The notes under the pieces: model-generated
Databases searched by the model: none
Seen by the model: the letters and a program-made list of their open reading frames with translations, nothing else
Told to the model about the DNA's origin: nothing
Assembly (NCBI GenBank): GCA_026417575.1
Contig: JAOACZ010000199.1
Span: 1-58,411, forward strand
Source of the DNA: a bacterium
GTDB lineage: Bacteria > Auribacterota > UBA3054 > JAPLST01
Direction of reading: 5' to 3'
DNA length: 58,411 nt
Position numbers and translations under genes: made by a program
Shown here: in pieces, positions 40,359 through 50,800 of the stretch
Layout of the letters: each line of letters starts with the position of its first letter
Numbering within the stretch: position 1 is the stretch's first letter

Positions 40359-41396
40359 ATGAGCAACCCCCGCTCCAAGTACGCAGAAGCTGGCGTCGAT
40401 ATTGACACTGGCAACGCGATCGTGCGCGACATCAAAGCCGCTGTACGGGCCACCTTTTCACCTCACGTGTTAACAGACATTGGTTTATTTGGTGGCCTAT
40501 TCGATCTGCACGGGCTTCCCTACCGTCACCCCGTCCTGGTGTCCTCTATTGACGGGGTAGGCACAAAACTGCACATCGCAGCCGCACTGCGGCGCTTCCG
40601 CGGTGTCGGGCACGATATTGTCGCGCACTGCTGCAACGACATCGCCGTGCAAGGCGCACGCCCATTGTTCTTCCTCGATTACGTCGCCGCGGCGAAACTT
40701 TCCCAGGAAGCCGTCGTGGAGATCGTTCAGGGAATGGCCGAAGAATGTAGAGCAAATGGATGCGCCCTCATCGGCGGCGAAACAGCCGAAATGCCCGGCA
40801 CCTACACTGAAGGACAATTTGACGTAGTAGGTTGCATCGTCGGAGTGGTCGAGCGCGACGCAATCATTGATGGCCACGCGATCACAGTCGGCGATTGCGT
40901 GATTGGGTTGGCCTCCTCTGGCCTGCACACCAACGGCTACTCCTTAGCGCGTAAGGTCTTGCTCAACGATGCTAAACTTGCCTTAACTGCCGTGCCCGCG
41001 GGATGTGACCGTCCCCTCGGTGATATCTTGCTCGAGCCACATCGCAGTTACGCACCTTTTATCCTCACGCTGATGGCGCATGTGCCCCTGCATGGGCTGG
41101 CTCATATCACCGGTGGCGGTCTACTGGAAAACATCCCCCGCATTTTGCCCCAGAACATCGACGTTATAATCGACACCGCGACACTCCGCGTACCGCCGAT
41201 CTTTACCCTAATCCAGCGCCTCGGAGACGTTTCTCGCGAAGAAATGTTTCGCGTCTTCAACATGGGCATAGGGCTTGTCATCATCGTCGCCCCAGCACAC
41301 GTACATGACGTGCTGGAAGCGGCTTGTGCCGCAGGCTTCCCGGCAACCGTCATTGGGCATACCTGCCCGGGTCAACAAATGGTACGGTTGCAATGA
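40359..41396 (+). CDS. purM: Phosphoribosylformylglycinamidine cyclo-ligase
   Basis: YAEAGVDIDTGNAIV, SSIDGVGTKL, CCNDIAVQGARPLFFLDYVA, LIGGETAEMPG, HITGGGLLENIPR. Confidence 0.97.
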   Translation: MSNPRSKYAEAGVDIDTGNAIVRDIKAAVRATFSPHVLTDIGLFGGLFDLHGLPYRHPVLVSSIDGVGTKLHIAAALRRFRGVGHDIVAHCCNDIAVQGARPLFFLDYVAAAKLSQEAVVEIVQGMAEECRANGCALIGGETAEMPGTYTEGQFDVVGCIVGVVERDAIIDGHAITVGDCVIGLASSGLHTNGYSLARKVLLNDAKLALTAVPAGCDRPLGDILLEPHRSYAPFILTLMAHVPLHGLAHITGGGLLENIPRILPQNIDVIIDTATLRVPPIFTLIQRLGDVSREEMFRVFNMGIGLVIIVAPAHVHDVLEAACAAGFPATVIGHTCPGQQMVRLQ

Positions 41397-41764
41397 CGAT
41401 GGCGCGTTTCACACCACAGAGCGAAGACGAGCAGTTCTGTCGCGGTTGCAACATATGCTGCACGTGGGCAGGGGACGTGTTGTTCGAGCCGCGTGCCATC
41501 CCTGTTATTGCAGCCTATTTGCAGATGGACGAGCGTGCTTGCGCAGATGCCTTCTTCGATCTGCACAGCGATCGCTGGCACTTTCGCGCGAAGCCTAACG
41601 CCAGCGGTGGCTGCATTTTTGTCACGCCGAGCGGCTGCCGCATCTATCCCCATCGCCCGCGTCAGTGTCGTTCCTTCCCCTACGAATGGCAGCGCCGCGA
41701 ATACGGTTGCATGCGTCGGTGTAGACTCTATCAGGCTCTTCTTCGTCGGTCCCACCTGCACTAG
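41393..41764 (+). CDS. YkgJ-family Cys-cluster protein
   Basis: FCRGCNICCTWAG...GGCIFVTPSGCRIYPHRPRQCRSFPYEW; start refined from 41324. Confidence 0.85.
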   Translation: MTMARFTPQSEDEQFCRGCNICCTWAGDVLFEPRAIPVIAAYLQMDERACADAFFDLHSDRWHFRAKPNASGGCIFVTPSGCRIYPHRPRQCRSFPYEWQRREYGCMRRCRLYQALLRRSHLH

Positions 41765-41790
41765 GCTGTATGTACTCTTAATCTTCATCA

Positions 41791-42207
41791 ATGAAGGTCA
41801 TGGCTTCAGAACGCGAACTAGGTCCCACACTGCAACTCGATTTCGGCAAGCTAGCAAAAGTTGCTGCCTGCGGCCAGGCTCTGATCCCGGTCGCCGTGCA
41901 ACACGTTGATACCAAGGAAGTGCTCATCATCGCCTACGTGAATCAGCTCGCGCTCGAACACACTTTGCGTACCGGCAACGCCACCTTTTGGAGCACGTCC
42001 CGCAACGAACTGTGGGAGAAGGGCGCAACTTCCGGCGATGTTTTGCGCGTCATTGAAATCCGCGTGAATTGCGAGCAAAACTCCCTTCTCTACCTGGTTC
42101 GCCCACTCGGCAAGGGCGCTTGTCATGTCAAAAAACCTGATGGTACGCCTTATATGAGCTGCTTCTACCGCCGTCTGCGCAACAATGTGCTTGAGCCAGT
42201 CGAATGA
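41791..42207 (+). CDS. hisI: Phosphoribosyl-AMP cyclohydrolase
   Basis: FWSTSRNELWEKGATSGDVLRV, NCEQNSLLYLV, GACH...MSCFYRRL. Confidence 0.93.
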   Translation: MKVMASERELGPTLQLDFGKLAKVAACGQALIPVAVQHVDTKEVLIIAYVNQLALEHTLRTGNATFWSTSRNELWEKGATSGDVLRVIEIRVNCEQNSLLYLVRPLGKGACHVKKPDGTPYMSCFYRRLRNNVLEPVE

Positions 42208-43706
42208 TCACACCAGATTTCGCTACATTTACCTCGCTGGCCCGTGACGGAACGGTGATTCCTGTCTATCGCGAGTTGTTAGCCGATATGGAAACGCCGC
42301 TTGGTGTCTACGCGCGCCTCGCCGGGCACGGCCATTCTTTTCTGCTCGAATCAGTCGAGGGAGGAGAAAATGTCGCTCGTTACTCCTTCATAGGCTGTGC
42401 ACCTCGCGCGGTGTTCACCGCGCGAGGGCACCATGTGACGTTCCGCCATGGCTCTCAGGTCGAAACCTACAACGTCCCCGACTCACCAGTCGCGGAATTA
42501 CGCCGCCGGATGGCCCAGTATCGCGCTGTCTCATTGCCCGAGCTTCCTCGCTTCGTCGGCGGTGCCGTCGGCTACATCAGTTACGACGTCGTAAGATTCT
42601 TCGAGCCGCGCGTGCCTCAAACCAAGCCTGATCTCCTGCAGATCCCCGAGCTGTATTTCGTCTTCACTAACAGTGTCGTCGCGTTTGATCACGTGCGGCG
42701 GCGCCTCCTGGTCATTGCTAATGCGTTTTGCGATGGCCGCCCGCTCCGCGAGATCTATGCCGAAGCCTGTGCAACCATTCAAATACTCATCGAACAGCTT
42801 GCTCGTCCCTTGCCCTTCAAACCTGTCGAGCCTGTCAATCAAGATGCCTTGCGCGATGTCGATCAACTCATCCCGCCTTCCAATTTCACCCAAGAAGGCT
42901 TCATGGCTATGGTAGAGCGCTGCAAGGAATACATTCGCGCCGGTGATGTCATCCAAGTAGTGCCCTCCCAACGATTTTCTTTTGCTCGCCCCGCCCCACC
43001 CTACGCCATCTACCGTGCCTTACGATGCATCAACCCATCGCCCTATATGTTCTTGCTGGAATTCGACGGCGTTGCTTTGGCAGGCTCCAGCCCGGAAGTC
43101 ATGGTCCGCTCTGACCGGCACACGGTCGAGCTACGTCCCATCGCCGGTACACGCCGACGTGGCGCTACCCCCGAAGAGGATCACGCCTTGGCCCGTGAAC
43201 TCCTCGCTGATGAAAAAGAACGCGCCGAGCATGTCATGCTCGTTGATCTCGGTCGTAACGACTTGGGGCGCGTTTGTGCGTTCAATACCGTGCACGTCTC
43301 CGAACTGATGGTGATAGAACGCTACTCCCACGTCATGCACATCGTCTCGCACGTGAGGGGGACTCTCTTGCCCGGCTTCGACGCGTTCGACGTACTCGCT
43401 GCAACCTTCCCCGCCGGAACTGTCACCGGCGCACCAAAAATCCGCGCTATGGAGATCATTGACGAAATAGAGCCGTGTCGCCGCGGGCCCTACGCCGGCA
43501 CCGTCTGCTACCTTGGCTATGACGGTCGTCTCGACTCCTGCATTACCATTCGTACGGTGGTCATTTGTGGCGATAGAGCGTACGTGCAGGCCGGAGCGGG
43601 TATTGTCGCCGATTCCCTTCCCGAGCGGGAATTTTCAGAGACCGTCTTCAAAGCCCGCGGCATGATGAAAGCTTTACGTTTGGCAGAGCAGTTTCGGACT
43701 GATTGA
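42204..43706 (+). CDS. trpE: Anthranilate synthase component I
   Basis: PSPYMFLLEFDGVALAGSSPEVMVR, PIAGTRRRGATPEEDHALARELLADEKERAEHVMLVDLGRNDLGRV, GAPKIRAMEIIDEIEP. Confidence 0.97.
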   Translation: MITPDFATFTSLARDGTVIPVYRELLADMETPLGVYARLAGHGHSFLLESVEGGENVARYSFIGCAPRAVFTARGHHVTFRHGSQVETYNVPDSPVAELRRRMAQYRAVSLPELPRFVGGAVGYISYDVVRFFEPRVPQTKPDLLQIPELYFVFTNSVVAFDHVRRRLLVIANAFCDGRPLREIYAEACATIQILIEQLARPLPFKPVEPVNQDALRDVDQLIPPSNFTQEGFMAMVERCKEYIRAGDVIQVVPSQRFSFARPAPPYAIYRALRCINPSPYMFLLEFDGVALAGSSPEVMVRSDRHTVELRPIAGTRRRGATPEEDHALARELLADEKERAEHVMLVDLGRNDLGRVCAFNTVHVSELMVIERYSHVMHIVSHVRGTLLPGFDAFDVLAATFPAGTVTGAPKIRAMEIIDEIEPCRRGPYAGTVCYLGYDGRLDSCITIRTVVICGDRAYVQAGAGIVADSLPEREFSETVFKARGMMKALRLAEQFRTD

Positions 43707-43958
43707 AGCATACGCCTGTTATGTGTGTTGCGCTGCTCAGTTACTCGCGTGAGCATGCCCTAGGTCGAAGAATAAGGCTGCTACCAGCGGTCTTAACGTC
43801 CCCGCGTATTCCTTGCCAACCTACTCCGCTTGCTCACCTCGCCCCGCTTGCCGCACTTGCTCAGCGCCACAGGCCCATACTGCACGGTATGTGGACAACC
43901 CGCCCCGGTATCTCGTGCGAATTCATGTGCTTCTCTTCATCTTCGCTCTTCTCGTGCC

Positions 43959-44522
43959 ATGATTATCTTGCTCGATAACTACGACTCGTTCACCTACAAC
44001 TTATACCAATACTTCGGGGAACTTGGTGCGGACGTCAAAGTCGTTCGCAATGACAAGATCACCCTTGAAGAGCTCGACGCCCTCAAACCAGAAAAACTTG
44101 TGATCTCCCCCGGGCCGTGTACCCCAAGCGAAGCGGGCATTTCCTGCCCCGCCATCGCACATTTCGCTGGGCGCATTCCCATCCTCGGTGTGTGCCTCGG
44201 CCATCAAGCTATTGGACAAGTCTTCGGAGGCAAGATCGTGCGCGCACGCCGGCTTATGCACGGCAAGATTTCCCCGATTCGTCACACCGGTACCGGCATC
44301 TTCGCTGGCCTGCCTAACCCGTTTGATGCTACGCGCTACCATTCCCTGCTGATCGATGTAGCAACCTGCCCAGCTTGCCTCGAAATCACTGCCTGGGCAG
44401 ATGAGGATGAGATCATGGGGGTGCAGCATCGTACCTTGCCTATCGTTGGTGTCCAATTCCATCCTGAATCGATCATGACCCAGCACGGTAAACGCTTGCT
44501 CGAGAATTTTTTGCACTTGTAA
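43959..44522 (+). CDS. trpG: Anthranilate synthase component II (glutamine amidotransferase)
   Basis: [62 protein letters not shown]; start refined from 43830. Confidence 0.95.
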   Translation: MIILLDNYDSFTYNLYQYFGELGADVKVVRNDKITLEELDALKPEKLVISPGPCTPSEAGISCPAIAHFAGRIPILGVCLGHQAIGQVFGGKIVRARRLMHGKISPIRHTGTGIFAGLPNPFDATRYHSLLIDVATCPACLEITAWADEDEIMGVQHRTLPIVGVQFHPESIMTQHGKRLLENFLHL

Positions 44523-44534
44523 CGCAGCTGTGCT

Positions 44535-46340
44535 ATGCCCCTCGCCCGCCGCCCGCACCACTACCTCCGCGACTTCTGGACCTTCGTAAAACCGTATCGT
44601 AAACCATTGCGCGAAGTGTACCTCCTCTACTTTCTTAATTCCGTCCTCAACTTGCTCCCTCCGCTTAGTGTGCGTTATTACATTGATCTGCTGTTCCACA
44701 ATGCCGCGGTCACCGTGTGCGGAATCACCCTGCCTTCCCTGGCACAACGTTCTCTTTCAGCCAAACTCCTGTTTACAGCCGTGTTCGTGGGTACCATGAT
44801 CGCCCTGATAATAGTGGCCAACACTATCGGCGTGATCATGTGGCGTCGTGGTACGCGCAGCGTCGAACGCATGGTCATGGATATCAAACTGAAGATTCAT
44901 CATCACATCAACAAGCTCTCGCTCGGCTACTTCAACTCGGAGCGCATCGGCACTATCATGACAAAAGCCGTCGGCGATGTGCAAAACATCAGCCAGCTCC
45001 TGCGCAACAGTTTCAATTTGACCTATGCTGTCATTCAGTTCTTGCTCGCTCCCATCTTGATTGCCATGCTCTCCCCGCTCCTCCTCGTAATTGTTCTCAT
45101 TCCAGCACCTCTGATTGGCTATGCGTTCTATGCGATGCGTACGCGCCTTCGCCCCATGTATCGTGTGCAACGCGAGCACGAGTCCGCGATCGCCTCCCAA
45201 ATTCAGGAAGTGATCAGCGGCATCCGCGAGATTAAAGCATTTAACATGGAGGAACGTTCGCATAGCCAGTATCGCGACATCAATCGCCGTTACTACCGCA
45301 TGCAAAACGAGATCATGCGTGTTTTCAGCTTCAACCATCAGCTCCAATATGGCGCGCGCGATCTCGGGGTGATCCTCGTCGCGGCGCTTGGTGGCGTCTG
45401 CGCTTTGCTCGACTGGAGTAACATCACCGTCGGCAAGATTACTGCATGCATCGCGCTCTCTTCGTATCTCTACAACCCGATTAGTCAATTTCTCAGCTTC
45501 TATGACACTGTTCAACGCGGCATGGTGTCCCTCGAGCGTGTTATTGACTTCCTTAACGAAGAGCCCGATGTGCGCGATGACCGCCATGCCCTCACCCTCG
45601 ACGTGCGCGCCACCCGCGGCGCCGTCTCGTTCCGCGACGTCTCGTTCTCCTACGATGGTCGTTCACTGGTGCTCAAAAACATTACCTTCGATGTTGCGCC
45701 GGGTGAGCGGATCGCTATCGTCGGCCCATCCGGCAGCGGTAAAAGCACTCTCATCTCGTTGTTGCTCCGTTTTTACGATGTTTCTACCGGGCAGATCCTC
45801 CTTGACGGCCGCGACATCCGCACGTTTACCCAGGTTTCCTTGCGCATGGCAGCAGGGATTGTCTTTCAAGAGACTTTTCTCTTCTATGGCACCATCCGCG
45901 ATAATCTCCTCTTCGTCAACCCAACCAAGACCGAGGCTGACATGTATGAAGCCTGCAAGGCGGCGAATATTCATGACTTTATTCTCACTTTGCCGCGCCG
46001 CTATGACACCGTCGTGGGCGAACGCGGTGTGACACTCTCAGGCGGCCAAAAGCAACGCCTTGCCCTGGCGCGTGTATTCCTGAAAGACCCCCCGATTGTT
46101 ATCCTCGACGAAGCTACCAGCGCGGTCGACACAAAAACCGAGCAGTTGATTCAAGAAGGCATCGAACGCATGCTCAAAAATCGCACCGCCTTTATCATCG
46201 CCCATCGCCTCAGTACCATCAAACATTGCGATCGTATCATCGTGCTAAGCCACGGCACACTCGCCGAAATGGGCACGCATGACCAACTGTACGCACAACG
46301 TGGGATTTATTTTGACTTGTGTGAACATAACAAATTATAA
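44535..46340 (+). CDS. ABC exporter, fused permease/ATPase (MsbA-like)
   Basis: TM N-terminal half; GPSGSGKST Walker A, LSGGQKQRLALARVFLKDPPIVILDEATSAVD. Confidence 0.95.
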   Translation: MPLARRPHHYLRDFWTFVKPYRKPLREVYLLYFLNSVLNLLPPLSVRYYIDLLFHNAAVTVCGITLPSLAQRSLSAKLLFTAVFVGTMIALIIVANTIGVIMWRRGTRSVERMVMDIKLKIHHHINKLSLGYFNSERIGTIMTKAVGDVQNISQLLRNSFNLTYAVIQFLLAPILIAMLSPLLLVIVLIPAPLIGYAFYAMRTRLRPMYRVQREHESAIASQIQEVISGIREIKAFNMEERSHSQYRDINRRYYRMQNEIMRVFSFNHQLQYGARDLGVILVAALGGVCALLDWSNITVGKITACIALSSYLYNPISQFLSFYDTVQRGMVSLERVIDFLNEEPDVRDDRHALTLDVRATRGAVSFRDVSFSYDGRSLVLKNITFDVAPGERIAIVGPSGSGKSTLISLLLRFYDVSTGQILLDGRDIRTFTQVSLRMAAGIVFQETFLFYGTIRDNLLFVNPTKTEADMYEACKAANIHDFILTLPRRYDTVVGERGVTLSGGQKQRLALARVFLKDPPIVILDEATSAVDTKTEQLIQEGIERMLKNRTAFIIAHRLSTIKHCDRIIVLSHGTLAEMGTHDQLYAQRGIYFDLCEHNKL

Positions 46341-46512
46341 GCGGTGTGCGCGGACGTTACGCGAATGGGGTGGCGTCTACCACGGCTATCAGTTACCCCC
46401 ACCACCCGCGCGAATGGCGCCTGCCTGTAGACAGCATACTTTTCCGACGAGACGAGACAGTTCGTCGCAAACGACCTTGGCCTCTCTCACGCCAAAAGCC
46501 CATACCTGGGCA

Positions 46513-46541
46513 TTGACGGATAAGTTGAGATATGCGATAAT
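46513..46541 (+). promoter_or_regulatory. Promoter TTGACG-N17-GATAAT upstream of the sulfotransferase gene
   Basis: Near-consensus hexamers, 17 nt spacer. Confidence 0.6.
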
Positions 46542-46553
46542 AGGGCTCAGCAG

Positions 46554-47336
46554 GTGAGTATGCCACACATTACCCCACGCGTGAACTTCCTGATCGCAGG
46601 AACCCAGAAAGGGGGCACCACAGCACTGGCACATTTTCTCGCGCAACATCCGCATGTGTTCATCTCGCGCCAGAAGGAACTCCATTTTTTTGATCGTGAT
46701 AAATACTTTCGCGCCCGCACTCCTAATTATACGTGGTACCACCAACACTTTCAGGGCTGCGACGGCTATCGTGCCGTAGGCGAAGCCACACCTATCTACA
46801 TGTTTTGGCCTGCAGCCGCACCGCGTATTCACGCCTACAATCCGGCTATGAAGTTAATCCTCTTGCTCCGCAACCCCATTGAGCGTGCCTACTCTGATTA
46901 CATCATGGAGCGACGGCGCGGGTTTGAACTCCTTCCGTTCCGCTGGGCTATACGCGTTGAGCCGCTCCGTCGCAGATGGCTGCCTTCCCTGCTCGCTCGG
47001 CACTATCTCTACACAAGTCGGGGCTTCTATTCCCAACAAATTCAACATTTGCTGCACTACTTTCCGCGTGAACAGATGTTGATCCTCAAGACTGAAGAGC
47101 TCCGCGAAGATCATTACGGCACCCTGCAGCGTGTTTGCGCGTTTCTTGGTGTGGATCCCTTCCCTGCGATTAAGCAGGAAATAGTTTTCTCGAATGAGTA
47201 CGCACCAATGTCTCTAGACGATTGGCAGCTGCTTCAACGCATCTTTGCGCAGGAAATCGACACGCTTGAAGCACTGCTCGGGTGGGACTGCTCGTCCTGG
47301 CGCCGCCCTCCGTCACCTTCACGGACGATGTCGTGA
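46554..47336 (+). CDS. PAPS-dependent sulfotransferase
   Basis: 5'-PSB-like loop AGTQKGGTTALAHFLAQHP, LLLRNPIERAYSDYIM; ATG alternative at 46560. Confidence 0.85.
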   Translation: MSMPHITPRVNFLIAGTQKGGTTALAHFLAQHPHVFISRQKELHFFDRDKYFRARTPNYTWYHQHFQGCDGYRAVGEATPIYMFWPAAAPRIHAYNPAMKLILLLRNPIERAYSDYIMERRRGFELLPFRWAIRVEPLRRRWLPSLLARHYLYTSRGFYSQQIQHLLHYFPREQMLILKTEELREDHYGTLQRVCAFLGVDPFPAIKQEIVFSNEYAPMSLDDWQLLQRIFAQEIDTLEALLGWDCSSWRRPPSPSRTMS

Positions 47337-47430
47337 ACTGTTGCTCACATACTCTGTCTCGTTTGCTTCAAACGCGTGTTGCGGCACCAACGCCCAACAT
47401 GCTCATCTCCTAACACCTCTCCTCACTCCT

Positions 47431-47634
47431 ATGGCGAAAGGCACAGTCAAATGGTACAGTCGTAAAAAGGGCTACGGCTTCATTGTCCAGGAAGATGGTA
47501 CAGAATTGTTTGTCCATCATTCGGCACTGGGAAACCAACGCTTGAACGAAGGCGCCACGGTGGAATACACTGTTGGTCAAGGCCCGAAGGGCCCCTGTGC
47601 CAAAGATGTCAAGGTGATCGAGCCGAAGCAGTAG
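47431..47634 (+). CDS. Cold-shock domain protein
   Basis: MAKGTVKWYSRKKGYGFIVQEDGTELFVHHSAL CSD motif; start refined from 47245. Confidence 0.95.
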   Translation: MAKGTVKWYSRKKGYGFIVQEDGTELFVHHSALGNQRLNEGATVEYTVGQGPKGPCAKDVKVIEPKQ

Positions 47635-47653
47635 CACCTTAGCGGCAAGGTGC
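47634..47653 (+). terminator. Candidate stem-loop after csp (GCACCTT-AGCGGC-AAGGTGC)
   Basis: 7 bp perfect inverted repeat with 6 nt loop directly after the stop; no clear T-tract. Confidence 0.35.
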
Positions 47654-47896
47654 GCTTAGCCGGTTACTCCCACTAATGTCCACCCCCTACATACCTAGGG
47701 TGCCGCTTCTAATCTTGAGGTGGACTAACCGCGCCGCTTTCACTCTTTCTCGCCGGACATCCTTTTGACACCGCGCTGCTCACACAGGATGCGGAGCGAG
47801 GCTTACGTTCGCACCCGCACGCCCACAACCGCTGAAGGGTGTATGCGTGTCGTGTGCGCATCCGCCTGCAGCGGCTGCTCGGCCTCAACCTTTTTT

Positions 47897-50800
47897 TCAG
47901 GGCCGCCGCATCCACCACGTACCGGCCAGTACGAATCCCGTAATTCTTGTCGGTTCGGGGATAATACTTAGTTCCGCCGCCTTGCTCGTCGCCGTGCCGT
48001 AAAAATTGCTAACCACCAGATGGTACATCCCGGTGTGCGACTGTTGCACGTTGGCGATGTTTAGCACGGCTGCCGTCACATCGGCAATCGGCGCTCCCTG
48101 GTGATACCACCGGTAGAAGTAGGGCGTGACGCCATCATTGGCGACGCTGAAGGACGCGGACGTGCCGAGTTGCATCAGCTGATTGTGCGGTGGTCGTAGA
48201 TGTATGGCACGCGCGGCTGCATCTCGCGGCGCACCACTAGGTCCACCACGTTATCACCTAGTTTGCCAATCCCCGTGCCAAACCACGTGCCCGGCGGTGA
48301 GCGCGACGGGGGCGAGGAACGGATAACGATAGGTCGCCGCTGCGTTCTGATAAAAATCGGTTCCCGGATCCATCACAAATTCCTACTCGGTCAGGACCAT
48401 GCCGGAAGGATAGAGATTGGTCACTACATTGTCCGTCGAAGTGGGCGCGGCACAGGGCGTGCCGCCGTCGGCGGAGACGGCCGTGCCGGCGAGCACTTCC
48501 GCGCGCACGATCCCTCCGCGTTTCGTCCCGCTCACAGCCACAGTGTAAATGATGTTGGCGCTGCCAGGCCTCGGCGTGATCACCGTTGTCTGCGCCTCGG
48601 CCGAGCCGTCCAGCACAATGGACACCGCGCTGCTTGTGAAGCCCGTCACCGGCTGGTCAAACACCACCGTGAAATAATTAATGGGGTTGACACTGCCGCC
48701 ATGAGGATCGGCTTGCGTCATGGCTTGGTTGATCGTCACTTGGGGGCCGCTCTGCAACGTGTCCTCCGTGACGTTGTCAAACACGTATAAGAACACCGCG
48801 CCGACGGGCAGGCCGCCATTCCTACCGCCCGTGTACTGGTCAATAATAAAATTCTTCGCGAAATACGCGACAGGAATATCCAGGGTTGCAATCGGGATGT
48901 TCATTTGCTGCCGGTTCGTCAGGCGTGGATCGCTGCTGAGTTTATACAGCGTGATTTTCCTGGGAGTGGTAAACGACAGACGCAGTGCCAGGGGCACCGT
49001 GCCGTTGCCGAAGTTTTGCCCGTTATGCACGCAATCCACTTTCTTGTTCAACACCACGCCGCCGTAGGAGTTCCCCTGCTTGAAGGCATACGCGGCGGCA
49101 AACGTGGCATTGGTGACCAGCACCGCGCCAATGGGTGTCGAACAACGAGCCGAAGGAGAGCAGATCCACCGCCGTCACCAGCATGCGGCCCCCACCGATG
49201 ATCTTGTCCGCGATCTGCAGGCCTTGCCACGAGAGATGCGGCCGCCAGCCTTGATGCATCTAGGTATGCGATGCCCACAGACCTTTTTCCTCAATAAACG
49301 ATAAGAAGCCCTGCTCTTTCACGCCGTGCAGCATGCCATACAGCCAGAAATCCGAGGTGCCAATGCCCGCCGGCAGCGGCGCCAATAGTTGCGCGACGCT
49401 TCCTGCTCTTCCGGCGTCAGAGTGACATTATTCAGCCCGCTCGTCAAATGACTCGACCAGCCTTCATAACGTACAAGTTCAAACGGCAGGCCGCACTGGG
49501 CCATGGCGGTTTGCAGGGCAACAATATCGTTTGCCCAGTTCTTGCCGCAGTGATCCACGTACGTGGTCCACATTTGTACGCCGTCGTCACTCCAAACCGT
49601 ACCGCCAACTTTGCCGCCTTGGCCGGCCGCCCAGCAGCCCAGCAGCACTTCAATCGAATTCGTCCAATACACAGTGTTGGAGGAGACATAATCCCAGATG
49701 TACTGGCACTTGCGGCCGTAGGGGCCCGGATTGCGCCCAGGCCTCGCCGCGAAACGCGAAGAAGTAGCCGCTGTTCCACGGCTTATTGCCCATTTCAATG
49801 AATGTAAATGGCGCGAAACTCATTGGCCCGTGGCGTCACGTTGCCGCGCTGAGCCGCGCGCACGGCCCCGTACCCGTCGTCGAAGGCGCCGCGAGAAACT
49901 CTATCAATTTCACATAGTCATCTTCTTTCCACTCCAAACTGGCCGTGATCTACAGAATGGGGCGTGCAGCCGGGGTGGCGCCGCTCTCGCAGGCGGCCTG
50001 CACCATGCTGGGCAAGTGCATGGGCTGGCAGGCACGCGTACTCAGATTCACGTCCCAGCGCCGCGCGCTCATCACGCCGGACTGCACCATGTACTCAAAG
50101 GGATCATCCAACCAGCAATAGCGCAGCACGCCTTTATTCACGGTAGTGCTGGCGCCCACATAGTGCCGCCAGATGCCATGCACTGGCTTGTAAAAATGAC
50201 ATGCTGTGCCGCCGTCGGTGACGTTGTAAAGCACGGCGTTGTCAGCGTAGACCGTGCCGGGCCCGGTGAATAAAAAGGAGGGCCCGTTCACGCCCATGCT
50301 GCTCGTCAGCCAGTTGGTAACGGTAAACTGCGCGGACAATTTCACCCACGCGCCGTTGACGATCCCCGCGACACGCCAGTCAAAATATGGCGTTGCGCGA
50401 TAGCGTATGTTCGCGTCGGTCGGCAGCAGGCCTTCGCCGTGCACCCCGCATTCCATGCGGTACGTGCGCCCGGTCGCCAGCATTGTTGCGCCCCACCAGG
50501 TGTCTTTCGTCCAACTGTAGCCGTAGGTCGACATGCCGAACTCGGCGGCGCTGGGACAGGTAATCCGCAGACAACCCGTGCCACAGTTCTCCGCCAGCAT
50601 TTGCGCCGAGATCGGCCTGGGAATGGTCACGATGGTTTGTCTGCTAGGATTGTTCCAATCGCCATCGCGGGTCCAGAGCGCGCCCCAGCCCTGCAGGCCA
50701 ATGATCTGCGTGCTCATAGTCTCCGGCGGCGGCACGTCAATTTCCTTTTTTTTCCACGAACACCAAGTCGCCATTTTGCGGAACCGGCGCCTGTGCCCAG

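Noticed and set aside
44001-44747. 248-aa minus-strand ORF opposite trpG
   Set aside because: Shadow ORF; no family features and overlaps an unambiguous trpG.
44757-45587. 276-aa minus-strand ORF opposite the ABC exporter
   Set aside because: Antisense shadow of a clear ABC transporter CDS; composition typical of reverse-complement codon bias.
48383-48388. In-frame TAG in the decayed gene as evidence for stop-codon reassignment
   Set aside because: Frameshifts accompany it and housekeeping genes here end normally with TAG/TAA/TGA; simple pseudogene decay explains it better.
48200-48790. 196-aa plus-strand ORF
   Set aside because: Antisense to the decayed PEP-CTERM gene, Arg/His-rich composition, no family motifs; shadow ORF.
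49731-50273. 180-aa plus-strand ORF
   Set aside because: Antisense to coding-like minus-strand fragments; no signature.
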